A stretch of DNA of 64,000 nt from Lineus longissimus (GCF_910592395.1 NC_088322.1:10659431-10723430), one strand, 5' to 3'; counted from the first letter of the stretch, positions 12,801-27,800 are shown. Notes: a model not told the origin generated them from the letters alone. Numbers and translations are program-made.

Positions 12801-15800
12801 GGAGGTTGAAGCTTAAACCTAAAAAGACAAACAAATTTCATCCCCAGACGAATTTTTTTCGTGTTTTTAGGCTTCAGCCTTTTTTGAGATGCTCCCTTAG
12901 TCTATCTACTCACTTACTTAGTAGGTCTTCCTTCTTGTTCTTTCTCTCTGCACTGTAGCCGATGCATGATAACTTCGACCTCAGACAAGAGGTGGCCAAC
13001 AAACGCCATATTCTTTCTGAGCAAGACTTGGTTAAAACCTTGTTGCAGTTGTTAAGCAACAATATGGTAAGCCTCCCCCCGAACCCTTGTTGCCCATCAT
13101 AGCTTGCATGCACCAAACTCATCTTTGTCTGCCATATGAAAGTATGAATCAGTGGCAAGTTCAGGGTGCCCCTAACTGCCCTGAACTGTAGGTGTGTAAG
13201 TAGGGATCGAGGTAACCCCCAAAAGGTATCTATTGATTGGCATGAAACTTGGACCTGGAACTGTGCTTCCATTATCTGCTTCCTCTCCCTGTGCAGACCG
13301 ACGACCTTAATTTTCACAATTAACCTCTTCGATACCAGCTTACTTCACCAATATCCATTCTTAAAAGTGACCATGTAGTTAGCCTGGTGGTGTAATGGTT
13401 AGGGTATCTGACTCTCAAACCAGGTGTAGTGGATTCCTCTTGTTGCAGCTTCATCCTCCCAGGTTGAGCTTAAATCATAACTGTCTATTAGATGCCCCCT
13501 GATACACTTCTTTGGTGAAGCTGTTGTTATGCAATCTGAAACTGAACTGTGTTAAAAGTTTAGAAGGTATCATAATTTGTCTCCTACATTGTAAGTATTG
13601 TTCGTGACGTTTAAATAATTGTGCCTGAATTTTGACATAATACTAGATTTCATAAAAAACTGTTTGTTGTCAAATAAATTTTCAAGATATGTTCTTTGAC
13701 AAACATTTCATCAAGAATCAATGAAGAGTTTATCAATTAGTCTTTTAAATCAATTCATGATTTTATGAGTGTTATTTCATAATTTCAGGTACGAGGGACT
13801 GGTGCATTAGTCATCACTGCCATGTTGGATTTCCTCACATTTGCTTTGTGCGCCCCCTATAGTGAAACAACGGACGGAACTTACTTTGACAATCTATTAG
13901 AAATGGTCGCAGATGAAGGCAGGGTCGTCTTCAAGCTCTTTCAGGTAGGTCATGGTTAAAAATTAATGTCCACCTTTGTCTCAAAACGTATCACTCTGCT
14001 ATTCTGTTGAAATCACATTATTTATTGTAAATGTTATTTCCAGCATCCATCCATGGCCATCGTGAAAGGAGCTGGCATGGTGATGAAAGCCATCATCGAA
14101 GAGGGCGATGCAGAGATTGCCGCTAAGATGCAGGACCTCGCACTAGCTGAAGGAGCGCTGCCGAAGCATCTACACACCGCCATGTTCACGCAGGGTAACG
14201 ATAGTCGGATGTTGACGATACGACAGCTCAGTCGCCATCTGGTGGGACTGTGGGTCACTGGGCATCCGACGGCGATGGGGCTGCTTAGACGCATACTGGT
14301 GAGTCAGACATTTGATGAAATTAACCTGGGTTTCTTTTTTTCGTATTCTCGGGTGTCAGTTCGTATTGCTGCCTTTCCAGCCCCTGTTCCCCTTTTCTAT
14401 GGGCTTCTAAGCATCGGGTGTCTGAAGAGAAATCTCAGCCTCCATGGGATATTGCTAAATAAACTCATGGTACTGTAAGTGTTAAATATCTTTACTTTTT
14501 TCTCCAGCCAAGTGGACTGATGGCTTATCTCGACTCGATGGACCCAGTCCCAGAGAACGAGGAAGATCGTCTTCACACGCGGGACAACCTCAAGATGGCT
14601 GTTGAGGACCACGCCAGGAAACAGCGACTGAACCCTCATCTACGCATGATTGAGAGGAAGGTGGAGCATATTCTGATGCATTGGAGGTCTAGGATAGGTC
14701 TCGAGTCACGCAAACAGGTCAGCACACGTTGAAACATGGGGGCGTGGTTGGCATGTATTACAATATCAATTTTAGCCACACCAGTCAGAAAGGGGGAGGA
14801 TGTCAAGAGAGGGACTATGTAATTTTGTTTTTGCTTTGATGCTTTGAGATGATTCCTATCTATTGGTGACTGAAATGCTTGTTGTACATGTAAACCACAA
14901 TACTTGTAGTGCCACTTGATATTTGAGATTCGTGTGAGATTCGCCATGGTCATTTTGGCAGATTACAAATTTGTTTTGGCTTTCCCGATATCAATGCATT
15001 TTCTCTTTTTCAAAATGTGCACTAATAAAACATACGGTATTTCATAAATACCTATCCGTTCCAGAATAAGGATGAGAAACCTATAGTACTTAGGAAGAGG
15101 CGTCAACGAATCAAAAGTGAGGCCAACTGGCCGCTGTTCTACTACTACTTCAACAAGGACCATGCCAAGTCCAATCTTATATGGAATTATAAGGTATTTT
15201 ATGTGTGTTTAACCAACAAATAAGGCCATATTTTTTTTATTTGTTGGATTGTGAATCCCCCGGGATCATTTTCCGGAAAGTGGAAAAACCAAAAAATCCC
15301 GACGACTGTTTTTGACACACTTTTTTTCTCCCCCAACAATAAAATAGGGAGAAATGAAAGGATATTTTTCCCGATGACCAATTTCAACCAATTTTTTTTT
15401 TTTTGGTCCCCTTGTATGATCTGACACATAAGAAATAAGTATGTTTTTATTTTGTTTCCCCCGCCCCACATAGATTTTGAGTCTGATGGAATTTTGTTTC
15501 TATTACTGCCCTACGTAGTTTTTGAGATTGAAGAAAAATATTCTGAGTCGGGCCTTTGCTAGAAATGACTGCAGTATGCATTGCTACCAAAGAATATAGG
15601 TGGTAAAAGCAGAGCTTTTGGCTGTTTGTTTGGGTTCGATCATTAACTCCTCTGTCTCTCCAGACTCGAGAAGAATTACGCGAAGGGCTCGAGAATGAGA
15701 TGCGAGCATTCAGCGTGGACAAGGACCTCAGCGCAAGCCATGTGATCTCATGGAACCATCAGGAGTTTGAGGTTCAGTATACGAGCCTCAACGAGGAGAT

Positions 15801-18800
15801 TAAAATAGGTATGCAGAAAGGGAATCGAGTTTACTTTGGTTGTCCCTGAAACCCCCATTCTATTGGTGGAATTTCCCTTTCACTTGGCCTCAAAAGATGT
15901 TGGTTAAACCGCCCCTGTAATGTTGTATTTTGCTGATTCACCAAACCCTTTTCAAGTGACTTTCATTTGAGGTTAATGTTTGGGCTTTGCTGAAAATACC
16001 TTTAGCTTTTTACTGTGAGGTCTTTGCTCATTTGCCCCAACCTTATAAGGTGACCATCACTTGAGGTTACTGGTAGGTATTTGCTATTTGCCCCAACCTT
16101 ATAAGGTGACTATCACTCGATGTTACTGGTAGGTCTTTGCTATTTGCCCCAACCTTATAAGGTGACTATCACTTGAGGTTACTGGTAGGTCTTTGCTCAT
16201 TTGTCCCAACCTTATAAGGTGACTATCACTTGAGGTTACTGGTAGGTCTTTGCTATTTGCCCCAACCATATAAGGTGACTATCACTTGAGGTTACTGGTA
16301 GGTCTTTGCTGACTTGCCTGAACTGTTTCAGGTGACTATTACTTGAGGTTACTGTTAGAAGAAGATGATCAAGAAACTGAAGAAACCAGTGCTATCAAAA
16401 AGTCGTAAGTATGAATACTGATTAAACTGACTGGAGTTTCTTTTTAAAAAAGCACACAAAAACTCAGTTACATGCATATCCAAAATTGCCTTGTTTCAAA
16501 CTGGTAGGTCTGTAACTCTGTTTGAATATCAGTTGGAAAATGTTTTAATTCACATTCATATTATTCTCCCTCAGAAACGAATTCTTCAATGATCTCTACC
16601 ACCGGTTCCTACTCACCCCCAAGACTCACATGAAGTGCATGTGTCTGCAGGCGCTAGCGATCGTCTACGGCAGGTGCCATGAAGAAATAGGAGCATTCAA
16701 TGACACGAAGTACATTGTTGGCATGTTGGAGCGGGTACGTTCGTGTTGGGTCCACTTGGCAGCAAATTTATTAAAGGGAATCAGGCAGAAGTCAAAGTTG
16801 TCGATTAAGTGAGACGATGTTATCAATATGGGTCTATGTAATCTGACAGTTCAATCACATCAGTGGAACTAATCATGCTTGTACGAGGAATACATTTTGT
16901 TCTGAATCAATCGCAACCCCGTCCCCTAACTGCACATATTTACCATCTGAAGATGACCAATTTGACCCTGAAGCTCCTGCTTATAGTCCCCATTCAAGAG
17001 GCTGGAGATGCTGCAATCGAGCTCTGAATCATTTTGAGTGCAATTGAGCGCCTTAAAATACAAGGCCTTGGTATCCTTAAAAAAGTACTGCATGCTGAAT
17101 ACTGAACTTTAGGCCACATTTTTTTTATTTTTTGGATTATGAATCCACGTGGGGTCATTTTCCGGAGAGTGGAAAAAAATAAAACTCCTGATTTTTCCGG
17201 TTTTTGACACACTTTTCTCCCCCGACCATTAAATAGGGAGAAATGAAAAAAATTTTTTCCAGGGAACCAATTTCTATTTTTTGGGGTCCCCTTGTATGAT
17301 CCGAAACTAAAATTGATAAAAAATAAGCATGTTTTTATTTTATTTCCCCCACCCCGCATAGATTTGGAGTCTCATGGAATTTTTTGTTATTCCTTCTGTT
17401 TTTATTTGCAGTGTACAGACCGGATGGAGCGGGACCGGCTGCTGATATTCATCAACCGGCTGCTATCACACCGGAAAAACGTGAAAGAATTCCTCGATGC
17501 CCACGGTGTGAAGATCCTTGTCGACCTCTTGACCCTTGCTCATTTACATACCACTCGTGCTACAGTACCAATGCAGGTTGGTATCCATTCTGACATTAGA
17601 GGGTTTACTGGGGACAAGATTTGAGGACGGATATAGTCCCTTGATACCATTCGTTGTTGCCTCTCACTTGTCCTCACTGTGGAATCTGACACTTTAAGTT
17701 ATGTACTTTTTCTGCTTCAGACCAATTTGTTGGAGGCGTCTCCTGACATGTACAGCCGGGACACAGAGAAGGAGTGGTACTTTGGAAACAAGGAGAAAGA
17801 ACGGCTGGGCCCGTACAGTTATCAGGAGGTGAGGCCTTGGAGTAAAGAACCCTGCTATGGACTTTGACAGTTGATTTCAGGGCATGTTTCCCAGATTTGA
17901 CCATGCATCCAATTTTCATTGGACCAGTGCTTATTCGTGCAGTGGTGTATTTTCACATCAATACCTAGTCTAGGAAGCTGCTTACCCATAGATCAACGAA
18001 ATTGTAAACTCAGTATCAGAATAAAAAGACAAGGTTTTGTGCAAAGTATATTCAGACTGCAGTTGTGAAGCGGTTGGGCAGAACCCACTCTCCGACTTGT
18101 ATACCTTTGATAGAATTTCTCAATTCTACCATCTCATTTCAGATGAAAGAACTCTGGGAAGTGGGGACGGTGAATGCTAAAACGCGGTGCTGGTCCCAGG
18201 GCATGGACGGGTGGCGACCCCTCCTGACGGTCCCACAACTCAAGTGGAGCCTCCTCGCCACTGGACAGGCTGTCAATAACGAAACAGACCTTGCCATTCT
18301 TGTCCTGAATATGTTGATCAAGATATGTGAATACTACCCGAGTAGGTGAGTGAAATCATCCAGTGACCTTGATTTTCCCCCCAAAATGTTAATGTGTGAG
18401 GATGTTTAGGACGTGGCCATTGAAATAAAGTGACTTGCGTAGGGAACAAATACCGCCCAGCTACAAGACCACACTGTTCTTGAAAGATGCTACCAAGAAC
18501 TAGATACCCATAAAGATGTTTGCGCTGGTTATTTACGGATTTACATGTCCTTACAGGGATTCCGATGGTGCTATTATCCGACCGCTGCCTCGAGCAAAAG
18601 CATTGCTCTCCGAACCCGTGGCACTACCACACATTGTACAGGTAGGTAGTCAGGATTATCCCATTGAACTTTGTTAGATGTTTGTTGAAGCCGTAGGATG
18701 CGGCTCGACTAATTTCCTTGCGAAACTTGTCTTGTCCGACTGACAGGACAGCGTCACCTGCTTTCACGTTGGCTCAGTTCTTAACTGAATTCCTCTTCTT

Positions 18801-21800
18801 TTAATCGATAAATTACTGCATGTGTAAAGAAAGTTAGCAGAAAGAAAGACAGTGAATTGCTAAGTTGGGAAAATTCCATTGGACTCAAAATCTATGTGGG
18901 GTTGGGAAATAAAATAACAACATGCTTATTTTTTATCAATTTTAGCCTCGGATCATACAAGGGGACCAAAAAAAATAAAGATTGGTGGAAATTTGTTGTT
19001 GGGAAAAACATTTTTTCATTTCTCCCTATTTTATGGCCGGGGAGAAAAAATTGTGTCAAAAACGGTTGTCGGGATTTTTTTGGTTTTTCCACTTTCCGGA
19101 AAATGACCCCAAGGGGATGCGTCATCCCACAAATGAAAAAAATGTGGCCTTATCATACTTGCCCTCCTTTTATGGTGACTGGAGTCTTTAAAAGGTAACA
19201 TTTGGTAAAGAGTATGTGCAAAGAAAAGTGGCCTGTATTTAATGTTTTCATTCTTCAGCTGCTGTTGACGTTCGACCCAATCCTTGTGGAGAAAGTGGCC
19301 ACGTTACTCTACCACATCATGCAGGACAATCCAAGCCTCCCGCGCATCTATCTGACCGGTGTCTTCTTCTTCATCATGATGTACACTGGCGCTAACGTAC
19401 TACCCATCGCCCGATTCCTCAAGTATGCTCACCTAAAACAGGCATTCAGATCGGACGAAGTAAGTCCCAATTAGTCATTTTTTTAGCTTTGAATGAAATG
19501 AAAAGTCTAATTTTTGTTATCCAAGTTTGGTAACTGGAAAGTAATTATGTGCTGTCATAAGTCTCACTTGGTCTTCATTACGAATTCTAGTACTGGTGAC
19601 CCAGAAATGTTCATCACAATGCCAAAAGTTGCTGAATTTGCTTATTTTCAATCGACGGTAGACAAAATTCCACGTTTGCCACGTTTTCCAAAACTGAAAC
19701 AGTCATGAACATAACTATTGTCGATATTATGCACTTTGGGTTGGGTGACATGCATCATTTTATCCTGGCCTTGCGCTTTATATTCCATCTCCCGCAGAAC
19801 AAGAGCTCAGATGTGATATCGCGGAGCGTGCTGGGCCACATTATGCCCGAGGCTATGGTCTGGTACTTAGAGAACCACACAGCAGAGAAGTTTGCACAAA
19901 TCTTCCTTGGAGAGTTTGATACGCCAGAGGCTATCTGGAGTAGCGAAATGAGGTGAGGTGGGATTTGCGACTCTGGTGATTACCTTGGAGTTTGATACTC
20001 CAAGCAGAGGCTATCGTAAAAAACATATGTCCTGGGGTTGAATTGTTATAGCAAGTTAGGCCACATTTTTTTTTTGTTGGATCACGAATCCCCCTTGGGT
20101 CATTTTCCGGAAAGTGGAAAAAAATAAAAATCCCGATAACCGATTTTGACACACTTTTTTTTCTCCCCAACCATAAACATAAAATAAAGAGAAATGAAAT
20201 ATTTTTCCGAACGACCAACTTCAACCAAATTTTTTTTTCTCTTGCAGACGTATGATGATTGAGAAGATAGCATCTCACCTGGCCGACTTCACGCCTCGCC
20301 TCCAAAGTAACACTCGCGCCCTGTATCAGTATTGCCCAATACCAGTCGTTAACTATCCTCAACTCGAGAGCGAACTCTTCTGTAATATCTACTACTTGCG
20401 CCACCTGTGTGATGTACATAAATTCCCTGAGTGGCCCATCAACGAACCAGTAAGTATTTTATTTCTAATCTGGGCCATGGTCCAGATTTTGATTCAAGCA
20501 ACAGTTCTTCTTTGTCACTGAAGACATTTTAGGAGGTTTTGGTCTTAAAGCCTGAAAGTAGATAGTTTATTTCGCATTTCGTAGGGGTTCAATTTTTCTT
20601 CAGGACCTTTGGGAATTTAAATATAATCTAACAACTTTCCTTGCTAGGTGGCACTGCTGAAGGATATCTTGGAAGCCTGGAAGAAAGAAGTCGAAAAGAA
20701 ACCTCCGTCCATGTCCATTGAAGATGCTTATGAGGTACTCCGTCTGCCCAAGGGAGAGGGAGGGTAAGTTCTTGTCTTAATGTTTCAGTGTCGAGATGTT
20801 GTGTACATTGACCCATGTATTTCAGCTGAGCGCCAGGCCCTTACACCTCTTGTAAGTTTTCTCACTCTGAGCATTTCAATTTCAGGCATTTGGAAGCCAA
20901 GATCCGAAAAGCCTACTTCAAATTGGCCCAGAAATACCATCCAGATAAAAATCCTGAAGGACGGGTAAGAAAATAGTTGAAATCTTCTGCCAGTATGAGG
21001 ATATGTGTGGTCCAGTATTCAAAGGTGTCAGAGTTTAGAGGTTAGAAGAGAAAAGTCGACGTGCTTTACCTGCTGATGCGTTATATTCTTTGCTCAATCC
21101 CTGTATATATTCTGTGATTTCAGGATATGTTTGAGAAGGTGAACAAAGCTTATGAGTTTCTGTGCAGTAAAACCAAGGTCACAGATGGACCAGATCCCGC
21201 CAACATTGTACTCATTCTCCAGGCGCAGAGTATATTGTTTAGCAGATACAAAGACGGTAAGTTTTACCTCTGGATTCCGAAGTAATCTGAAATGATATTC
21301 AGAGTTTATGTCCCGAAGACCTTTTTTCTCCCCCGACCATATTAAAAAGAGAGAGAAATAATAATTGTTCCGACAACCAATTTCAAACCAATTTTTATTT
21401 TCTCGAGGCCCCCGTGTATGATCTGAAACTATAATTGATAAAAAATAAGTATGTTTTTATTTTATTGCCCCATCCCACATAGATTTGAGTCTGATGGAAT
21501 TTGTTTTATTCCAACCTTACATAGGTTTTGAGATTGAAGAAAAATAGTTTATTTTTTATTCCTGCTCACCCACATAGGTTTTGGAGCTGAAGTTTCGTAA
21601 TCCAACTTCTTGAAAAAGTGTGGCCTTAATATCATGCTGAACCAAATTTACGACAGTCTAGATTGGCATGTTGCATTTTCTTTAACTCTCCCAACGACTT
21701 TGAGGGCTCGGGAGAAAATATCCAAGAACTGTTATATGATTTCTCCTCCAGTGCTCGAGCCGTACAAATACGCCGGTTACCCGATGCTCATCAAGACCGT

Positions 21801-24800
21801 TAAGATGGAGACAAACGATGAACAGCTGTTCTCCAAGTCGGCGCCCATCTTGGCTGCGTCGAGTGAGCTCTGTTACCACACCGTCAACACGTCCGCTCTC
21901 AACGCAGAGGAGCTAAGGAGGGAAAACGGCATTGAGGTAAGATACTAGGATATGAGATCATTTCCTGTCATTTGTTTGTTGTGATATGTTAGTCATAGTT
22001 TAAAAACACTTCTTCGAGGATTTGAATTATGTCATTGCTGGCAAATATTTGAATGAAATAAAAATGCATAAATATGTATACCTTGGTGACTTATCAATAA
22101 ACGGATACAAAATCTGGAAGTTTTGTTCTGACTTCGATTCTGGTGTTGATTCACGTCTGTTCTTGTTCACAGATCCTGCAAGATGCTTACACTCGTTGCG
22201 TGTCCACATTGAGTGCAATGACGAAACCTGAAGAGCTCGCTGTTCAAGTGTGCGCTCACATCACAAGGTGCTATTCTGTCGCGGCGGCATTTGAGGGCTC
22301 GAGAGAAAAGATCCAAGAACTACCCGAGATCATCAAGGATCTATCGAGGATTTTATATTACAAGGTAACCTTTTAAAAATAATGGCAGTATCATAAATAG
22401 CAGACTATGCATTTTACAACAGCTGCTGTAAGGTAGGAACTTCCGCAGTTTCATCACGTTATATCAGAAAAAATGATGCATCTTTTTTATTTTAGAGTGT
22501 CCCTCTCGTTTCAGCATTTAACCAAACTTTGTGCAGTCGTGACTGACTGCATCAGTGCCTTTAGCGTGGACTTCTGGCTTCAGACGAGCCTGTATCAGGC
22601 GGGGGCACTCTGGCATCTGCTGCACTACATGTTTAACTATGATTACACGTTGGAGGAAAGTGGGGTGGAAAGGAGTGACGAGTCAAATCAACAGGTAATG
22701 TAATGTTGTAGACATGTTTAGGCTACACTTTTTGGCTTACGAAATTTCTGATCCAAAAGGTACATGGGTGGGGAGGAATAAAAAATAAAATATTTTTCTG
22801 CAATCTCAAAACCTATGTGGGCGGGAAAAAAAATTATTTCCATCAGACTCAAAATCTATGTCGGCAGAGAAATGATTAAAAACATGCTTATTTTTTATAT
22901 CTCAGATCATACAACGGAGCCCAAAAATTTAAAATTGGTTGAAATTGGTCGTTAGGAAAAATATTTTTTAATTTCTCCCTATTTTATGGTCGGGGGGAAA
23001 AAAAAGTGTGTCAAAAACGGTTGTCGGGATTTTTATTTTTTTCCACTTTCCGGAAAATGACCAATGGGGATTTTGGATAACAGAAACTTTTTTTAATGAT
23101 AACAGGAAGTCGCCAACATGCTCGCCAAGCTGAGCATCCGGGCAAGTGCAAGTCTCAGCGGCTACCTCCAGGGAGACGATGCCACACCAGACAATCCTGC
23201 CGTGAAAAAGTCCTTGAGTGCCATGTTGACGCCGTACCTGGCGAGAAAGTTAGGGACAGATCCAGCAGAGGAGGTATGGCATCACTACTTTCAGTATTTA
23301 GTATGGGAAATTTCCCCGGAGATTCAATGCCGTTGTTCTTGATGCTGTGTCATGAGTAGCTCATAACAGCAATTTAAAACGACACCAAATGCTGAGCAAA
23401 AGCTGAAGAAGTATGCTGAAGAAGAAGGTCTGTTATGAAGCTGGCGTTAATAAAGAAACAAAGAAATATCATGCTACTTTGAAATTTATTTCCTATTACA
23501 GGTGCTGAAGATTTTAAACTCAAATACAGAGAACCCCTACTTGATCTGGGACAATGCCACGAGAGCAGAACTCTGTAAATTCCTTGAGGATCAACAATCG
23601 AACAAAAACCGAACGGTGAGTGATGTGAGAAATCCGGGAGGAGAAATGCAACAGAAATCGCTTATTGCAGTGCCCTTCAGCTGTGATTCCTTGTACGATA
23701 GTGTCTCTGCCATGGCACGAGAAAGATCCTAAAGGGAGAGGGAGGAGAGAAGCAACAAAGATTGCTCATTGCCAGGCGTGCTGGGCCTTTCACCATAGTG
23801 TCTGTGCATCATGCAGGAAAATATCCCATGCAGAGGTGAAAGTATAACTTGAAGTGAACTCAGAAAGCTCTGGTAAATCGAAACAGAGATGAGAGACCAA
23901 AATTATGGATTGATTAATTCTTTATTTGATTAATGGATTGATTGATCAATTGTATTATTTACATACTGTTTCAGGGTCAGTGTGATCCTGCCCTGGGCTC
24001 GGAGTTCGTCTTCTCTGTGCACGAGAAGGAGTTGATTATCGGAGAGATCTTCGTAAGGATCTACAACGACCAGCCAACATTCCCACTAGAGGTAAGTCCA
24101 AGAACTCCTTCTAGTCCTGCAATGAAAGGGTTGAAACTGCATATGCAAATGTACAATTTTTTTTTGCAATTCTATATCTGTGAGGTCGAAATAACTCAAA
24201 TTATACCATACTGTGGTGATTTTCAGCTGTATAAATACTTTCTATTTTGCGACCTTTCAGAATCCCAAGGGTTTCACCATCGACCTGTTGGACTATCTGG
24301 GATCGCAAGCGCAATATTTACATTCCTTGATGGCACTGAGTGCGCAGGACTGCATCAACGCCACGCAGCAGCAGGAAGGACGGTTAATACATGTCGAGTT
24401 GGCCCTTGAGGCGCTCAGGAATGTCATAAAAAATAACCCAGGTAAGCATTGTTGCCATAAACTTTTTTATTCTACGATAAAAAAATGGATGAATTAAAAA
24501 AACGACCCAAATGAATTTTAGTTGAAAAATCATTCTTTGGCATCATGTGGTTTGTTTCTGGTCTTCCATGGCCAACAACTCCCCTCATGCACATCAAATT
24601 CCTGGTCAGAAATCATTCGCTTTGTAAATAATCATGATAATATCAAAATCATTTCCACTGCTTACTGTAATAACCATGTTCTTACTTATAACACACTTCC
24701 TCTGCAAAAGCTTTGACATTTATAGCACCCCACCCCAAAAACTCGTCAAGTTTTGTAGTATTTAGTTTTTTTACGAAAATATCAACATCATCTCATTAGC

Positions 24801-27800
24801 TTGCTTGCTGAAATCGCCATGTTCTGATTTAATCCGTGTAATAATTCCATTATCCCTGCAAATAGCTTTTAATATTTTGATTCCTGCAGGTCACGCCGCT
24901 GTTTCAAAGTCCAAGACGAATATGCGTCGTTCCCGAAGCTTTTACTGTACTTATTTTTCACATTTTATGAGAAATTTGATGTGTTGAATAATCTGCAGAA
25001 ATCCTTTCTAATGTGACCTTGCTTGAATATCATATTCATATTCTGAGTCTTAGTTCTCCGGTCTGTGACATCCCTGTTCTGATCAATAATGAATTAACAA
25101 AGACTAAAAAAGGTGCTGATATTCAGGCTTGGTCAGTCCCTTAAAGGCCTACGCCGTTCGTTTAAAATTTTGTAATTTGTAATTGAATCAGAATATTTCC
25201 AATTGCGGAAATGCGTACTAGATAAAATTTCAACATTGCCGTTGTGTAGACTGGTGTACAAGTACCATGAATACCAAGCTTTAAAAAATTGTAACGTTGT
25301 GTAGGCTGATATGCAAATACTATGAATAACAAGTTTAAACAAATTTCAACATTGCTGTTGTGTAGGCTGATATACAAATACTATGAATACCAAGTTTAAA
25401 CAAATTTCAACATTGCCGTTGTGTAGACTGATAGACAAATACTATGAATACCAAGTTTAAACAAATGTCAACATTGCCGTTGTGTAGGCTGATATACAAA
25501 TACTATGAATACCAAGTTTAAAAAAATTTGTATTCACAATAACTGCACTACAGCATTGTGTATTAGTGGCTTTCTATTCAACTGGACCAAAAGTAATTAC
25601 GAACGGTGTACCCCTTTAAACTTAATCAGAAGTAGGATTTGTTTTATTAAGTTCAAAGTTGGCTAATAAATAATTTGACTGTTCCAAGTGTGTTAGCAAT
25701 GATGGAGAGGTTCAGATCTTGATCTGAGTAGGAGAATGAGGTAGCAATGGGATGCTGGATAATCTGTTGTCAGAAAAACAATGAAACAGTGTGCTTCTAA
25801 TGTTGGGTATGCCTAGACACAATAGTACAAAGCAATCTACTTAACTTGTTAATGTCAACCAAAGAAAAAAATCACCTTGTTCTTGTTCGTGGATCGAAAT
25901 ATGAACCTTTCCAATACTTTCTAATTCCTTGTAACTCCTTGCTAGATATAACACATTCGGTACATGACATCAGACGAGTCCTCTGTATAAGATACCAGGA
26001 GAAGTGACTTCATTTTGGTATGGTGTTCTTTATGATTCTTATCCTGCAATGCATATATTCCACGAGGGTATATTTTGACAAGCTGTGAAAATGAACAGCA
26101 GGACCACTTTGAGTTGTCGAACAAAGTTGTGGTGAATTCGGAACGGGTCTGTTTCTGATACTTCAGTTGCCTCGGCACATCGTGTGGTATGTAAATTAAT
26201 TAAACGTCATTGCAATTACCTCTTTATCTGACCGTCAGGTGGCACCACTAATCATAGTTTGGGTAAATATAATTTGTGTTGATTACTGCAGTTTCCACTA
26301 GAGGTCACCTTGCTGTGTTCATTTTCTTCATGTCCGCCTCTACACATGCACTCGTTTGGAAAGGTGGTTGGGATAATTATGGTCCGTGTTGCTGACTACA
26401 CTGGTGAAGGATTGAGAACTGCTTTTTTTGGGCAAAGTCTGCCAACTTTTATGTGATAACTGTTTAAAAGTGACAGAATTGAGCTCATACTGCCTCCATG
26501 TTTACTAACAGTCCACAATTAATATTTAAATTTGTCTTGAAATAGAATCTGACTGATAATTGCCGATCAAATGTGTCCTTTCTATACCACTTATTTTGAG
26601 ATGGTATCTTTAACGTGTGGTTCAAGTTAGAAATTTACTCAAATCTTTGTTTTAAATGATTAGAGTTTGAACTGCACTTCCCTTTCTAGGTCAATAGAAT
26701 TGATTTGCATGCTTTTATGTGTCGTGGTCCTTTTCTTCTTTGCACTGATCACCGTTCTATGACCTTCACCCTTTATAGTGACCTTCACCCTTTATAGTGA
26801 CCTGGTTTTGACACACAAGAGAATGGTTTCAAAGTTTGTTAGAAACCGAAATATTGTCACAGATGCCTGGCATTCAAAAATGCAATTCTGTTATGGCTTA
26901 TGGATTCTGTTCACAGTGATTTCCGTCCTTGACCTGGTCACTCAATACCAGTGTAAGTGCTAGAAGTATGGCGTCTAACTCGGCTTCTGCACCATTGGAG
27001 GCAACTTGTCAGTACTATAAGGTTAAGTGTGTTTGCACATATAATGGTGCCCGTTTTGCTATCATTACTGTGTCGTTTCTTGCAGGTGTCGAGATCCAGT
27101 GTATCGGCCATTTCAAGCTGTTGTTTGCCTTGCTCAGGTTGACAGGCTGCAACAAGATACAGCAGTATGCTCTTGAGGTCAGTATCAAGCCATTTCAATG
27201 CCTTTTGATTATGCAACCCTTTCTGGCTAAGCTGTTCTCAGGGTCAGTGCGGTCGTGATAAGTAGGGCCAGAGCTTGATTCTGATGCAAGTTCGCTGCAT
27301 CAAATCTGTCTAGGTTTCCCTCCACAGACACCGACACGTTTGTTCCTGACAAGATTCTGGAAAGGGTTGAGTATTTTTAAATGATTTTTGCAGGTGATTT
27401 CCAATGTGACAGGTAACCAAGAGTGTGTGAAAGATATAGCTGCTTCAGAGGTGCTCGCCTACTTGCTCATGATCATGGAGACCCTACAATCTAGTAAGTA
27501 AATCTCTAGAAAAACATTAGATGTATGCCTTCTCACTCCCATGGATCAGAAGTGGCAGCTGTAAATTCAGGAAAAGCGTCAGGGGCGTTCCTCTCGGCAG
27601 AACTATACCTTTTTGGGCCTTGGGAAGTCATTTTTTTGGAGTGCAAAAGAGTCAAAGTCTGTCTCCTCAATTTTCTCTGTAACCTAACCTATCCCTTGTC
27701 AGGTGAACAGACCCTCTCTCCCTCATGACCAGCACTGAGATCGTGAAAGAAATCACGGACAAGAGGCGCTGACATATCTCCACGATACGTTCTGTAAAGT

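Noticed and set aside
13384-13445. Possible tRNA gene in DNAJC13 intron 13
   Set aside because: The A-box is good, but there is no paired acceptor stem and the B-box is weak; a SINE head is a better fit.
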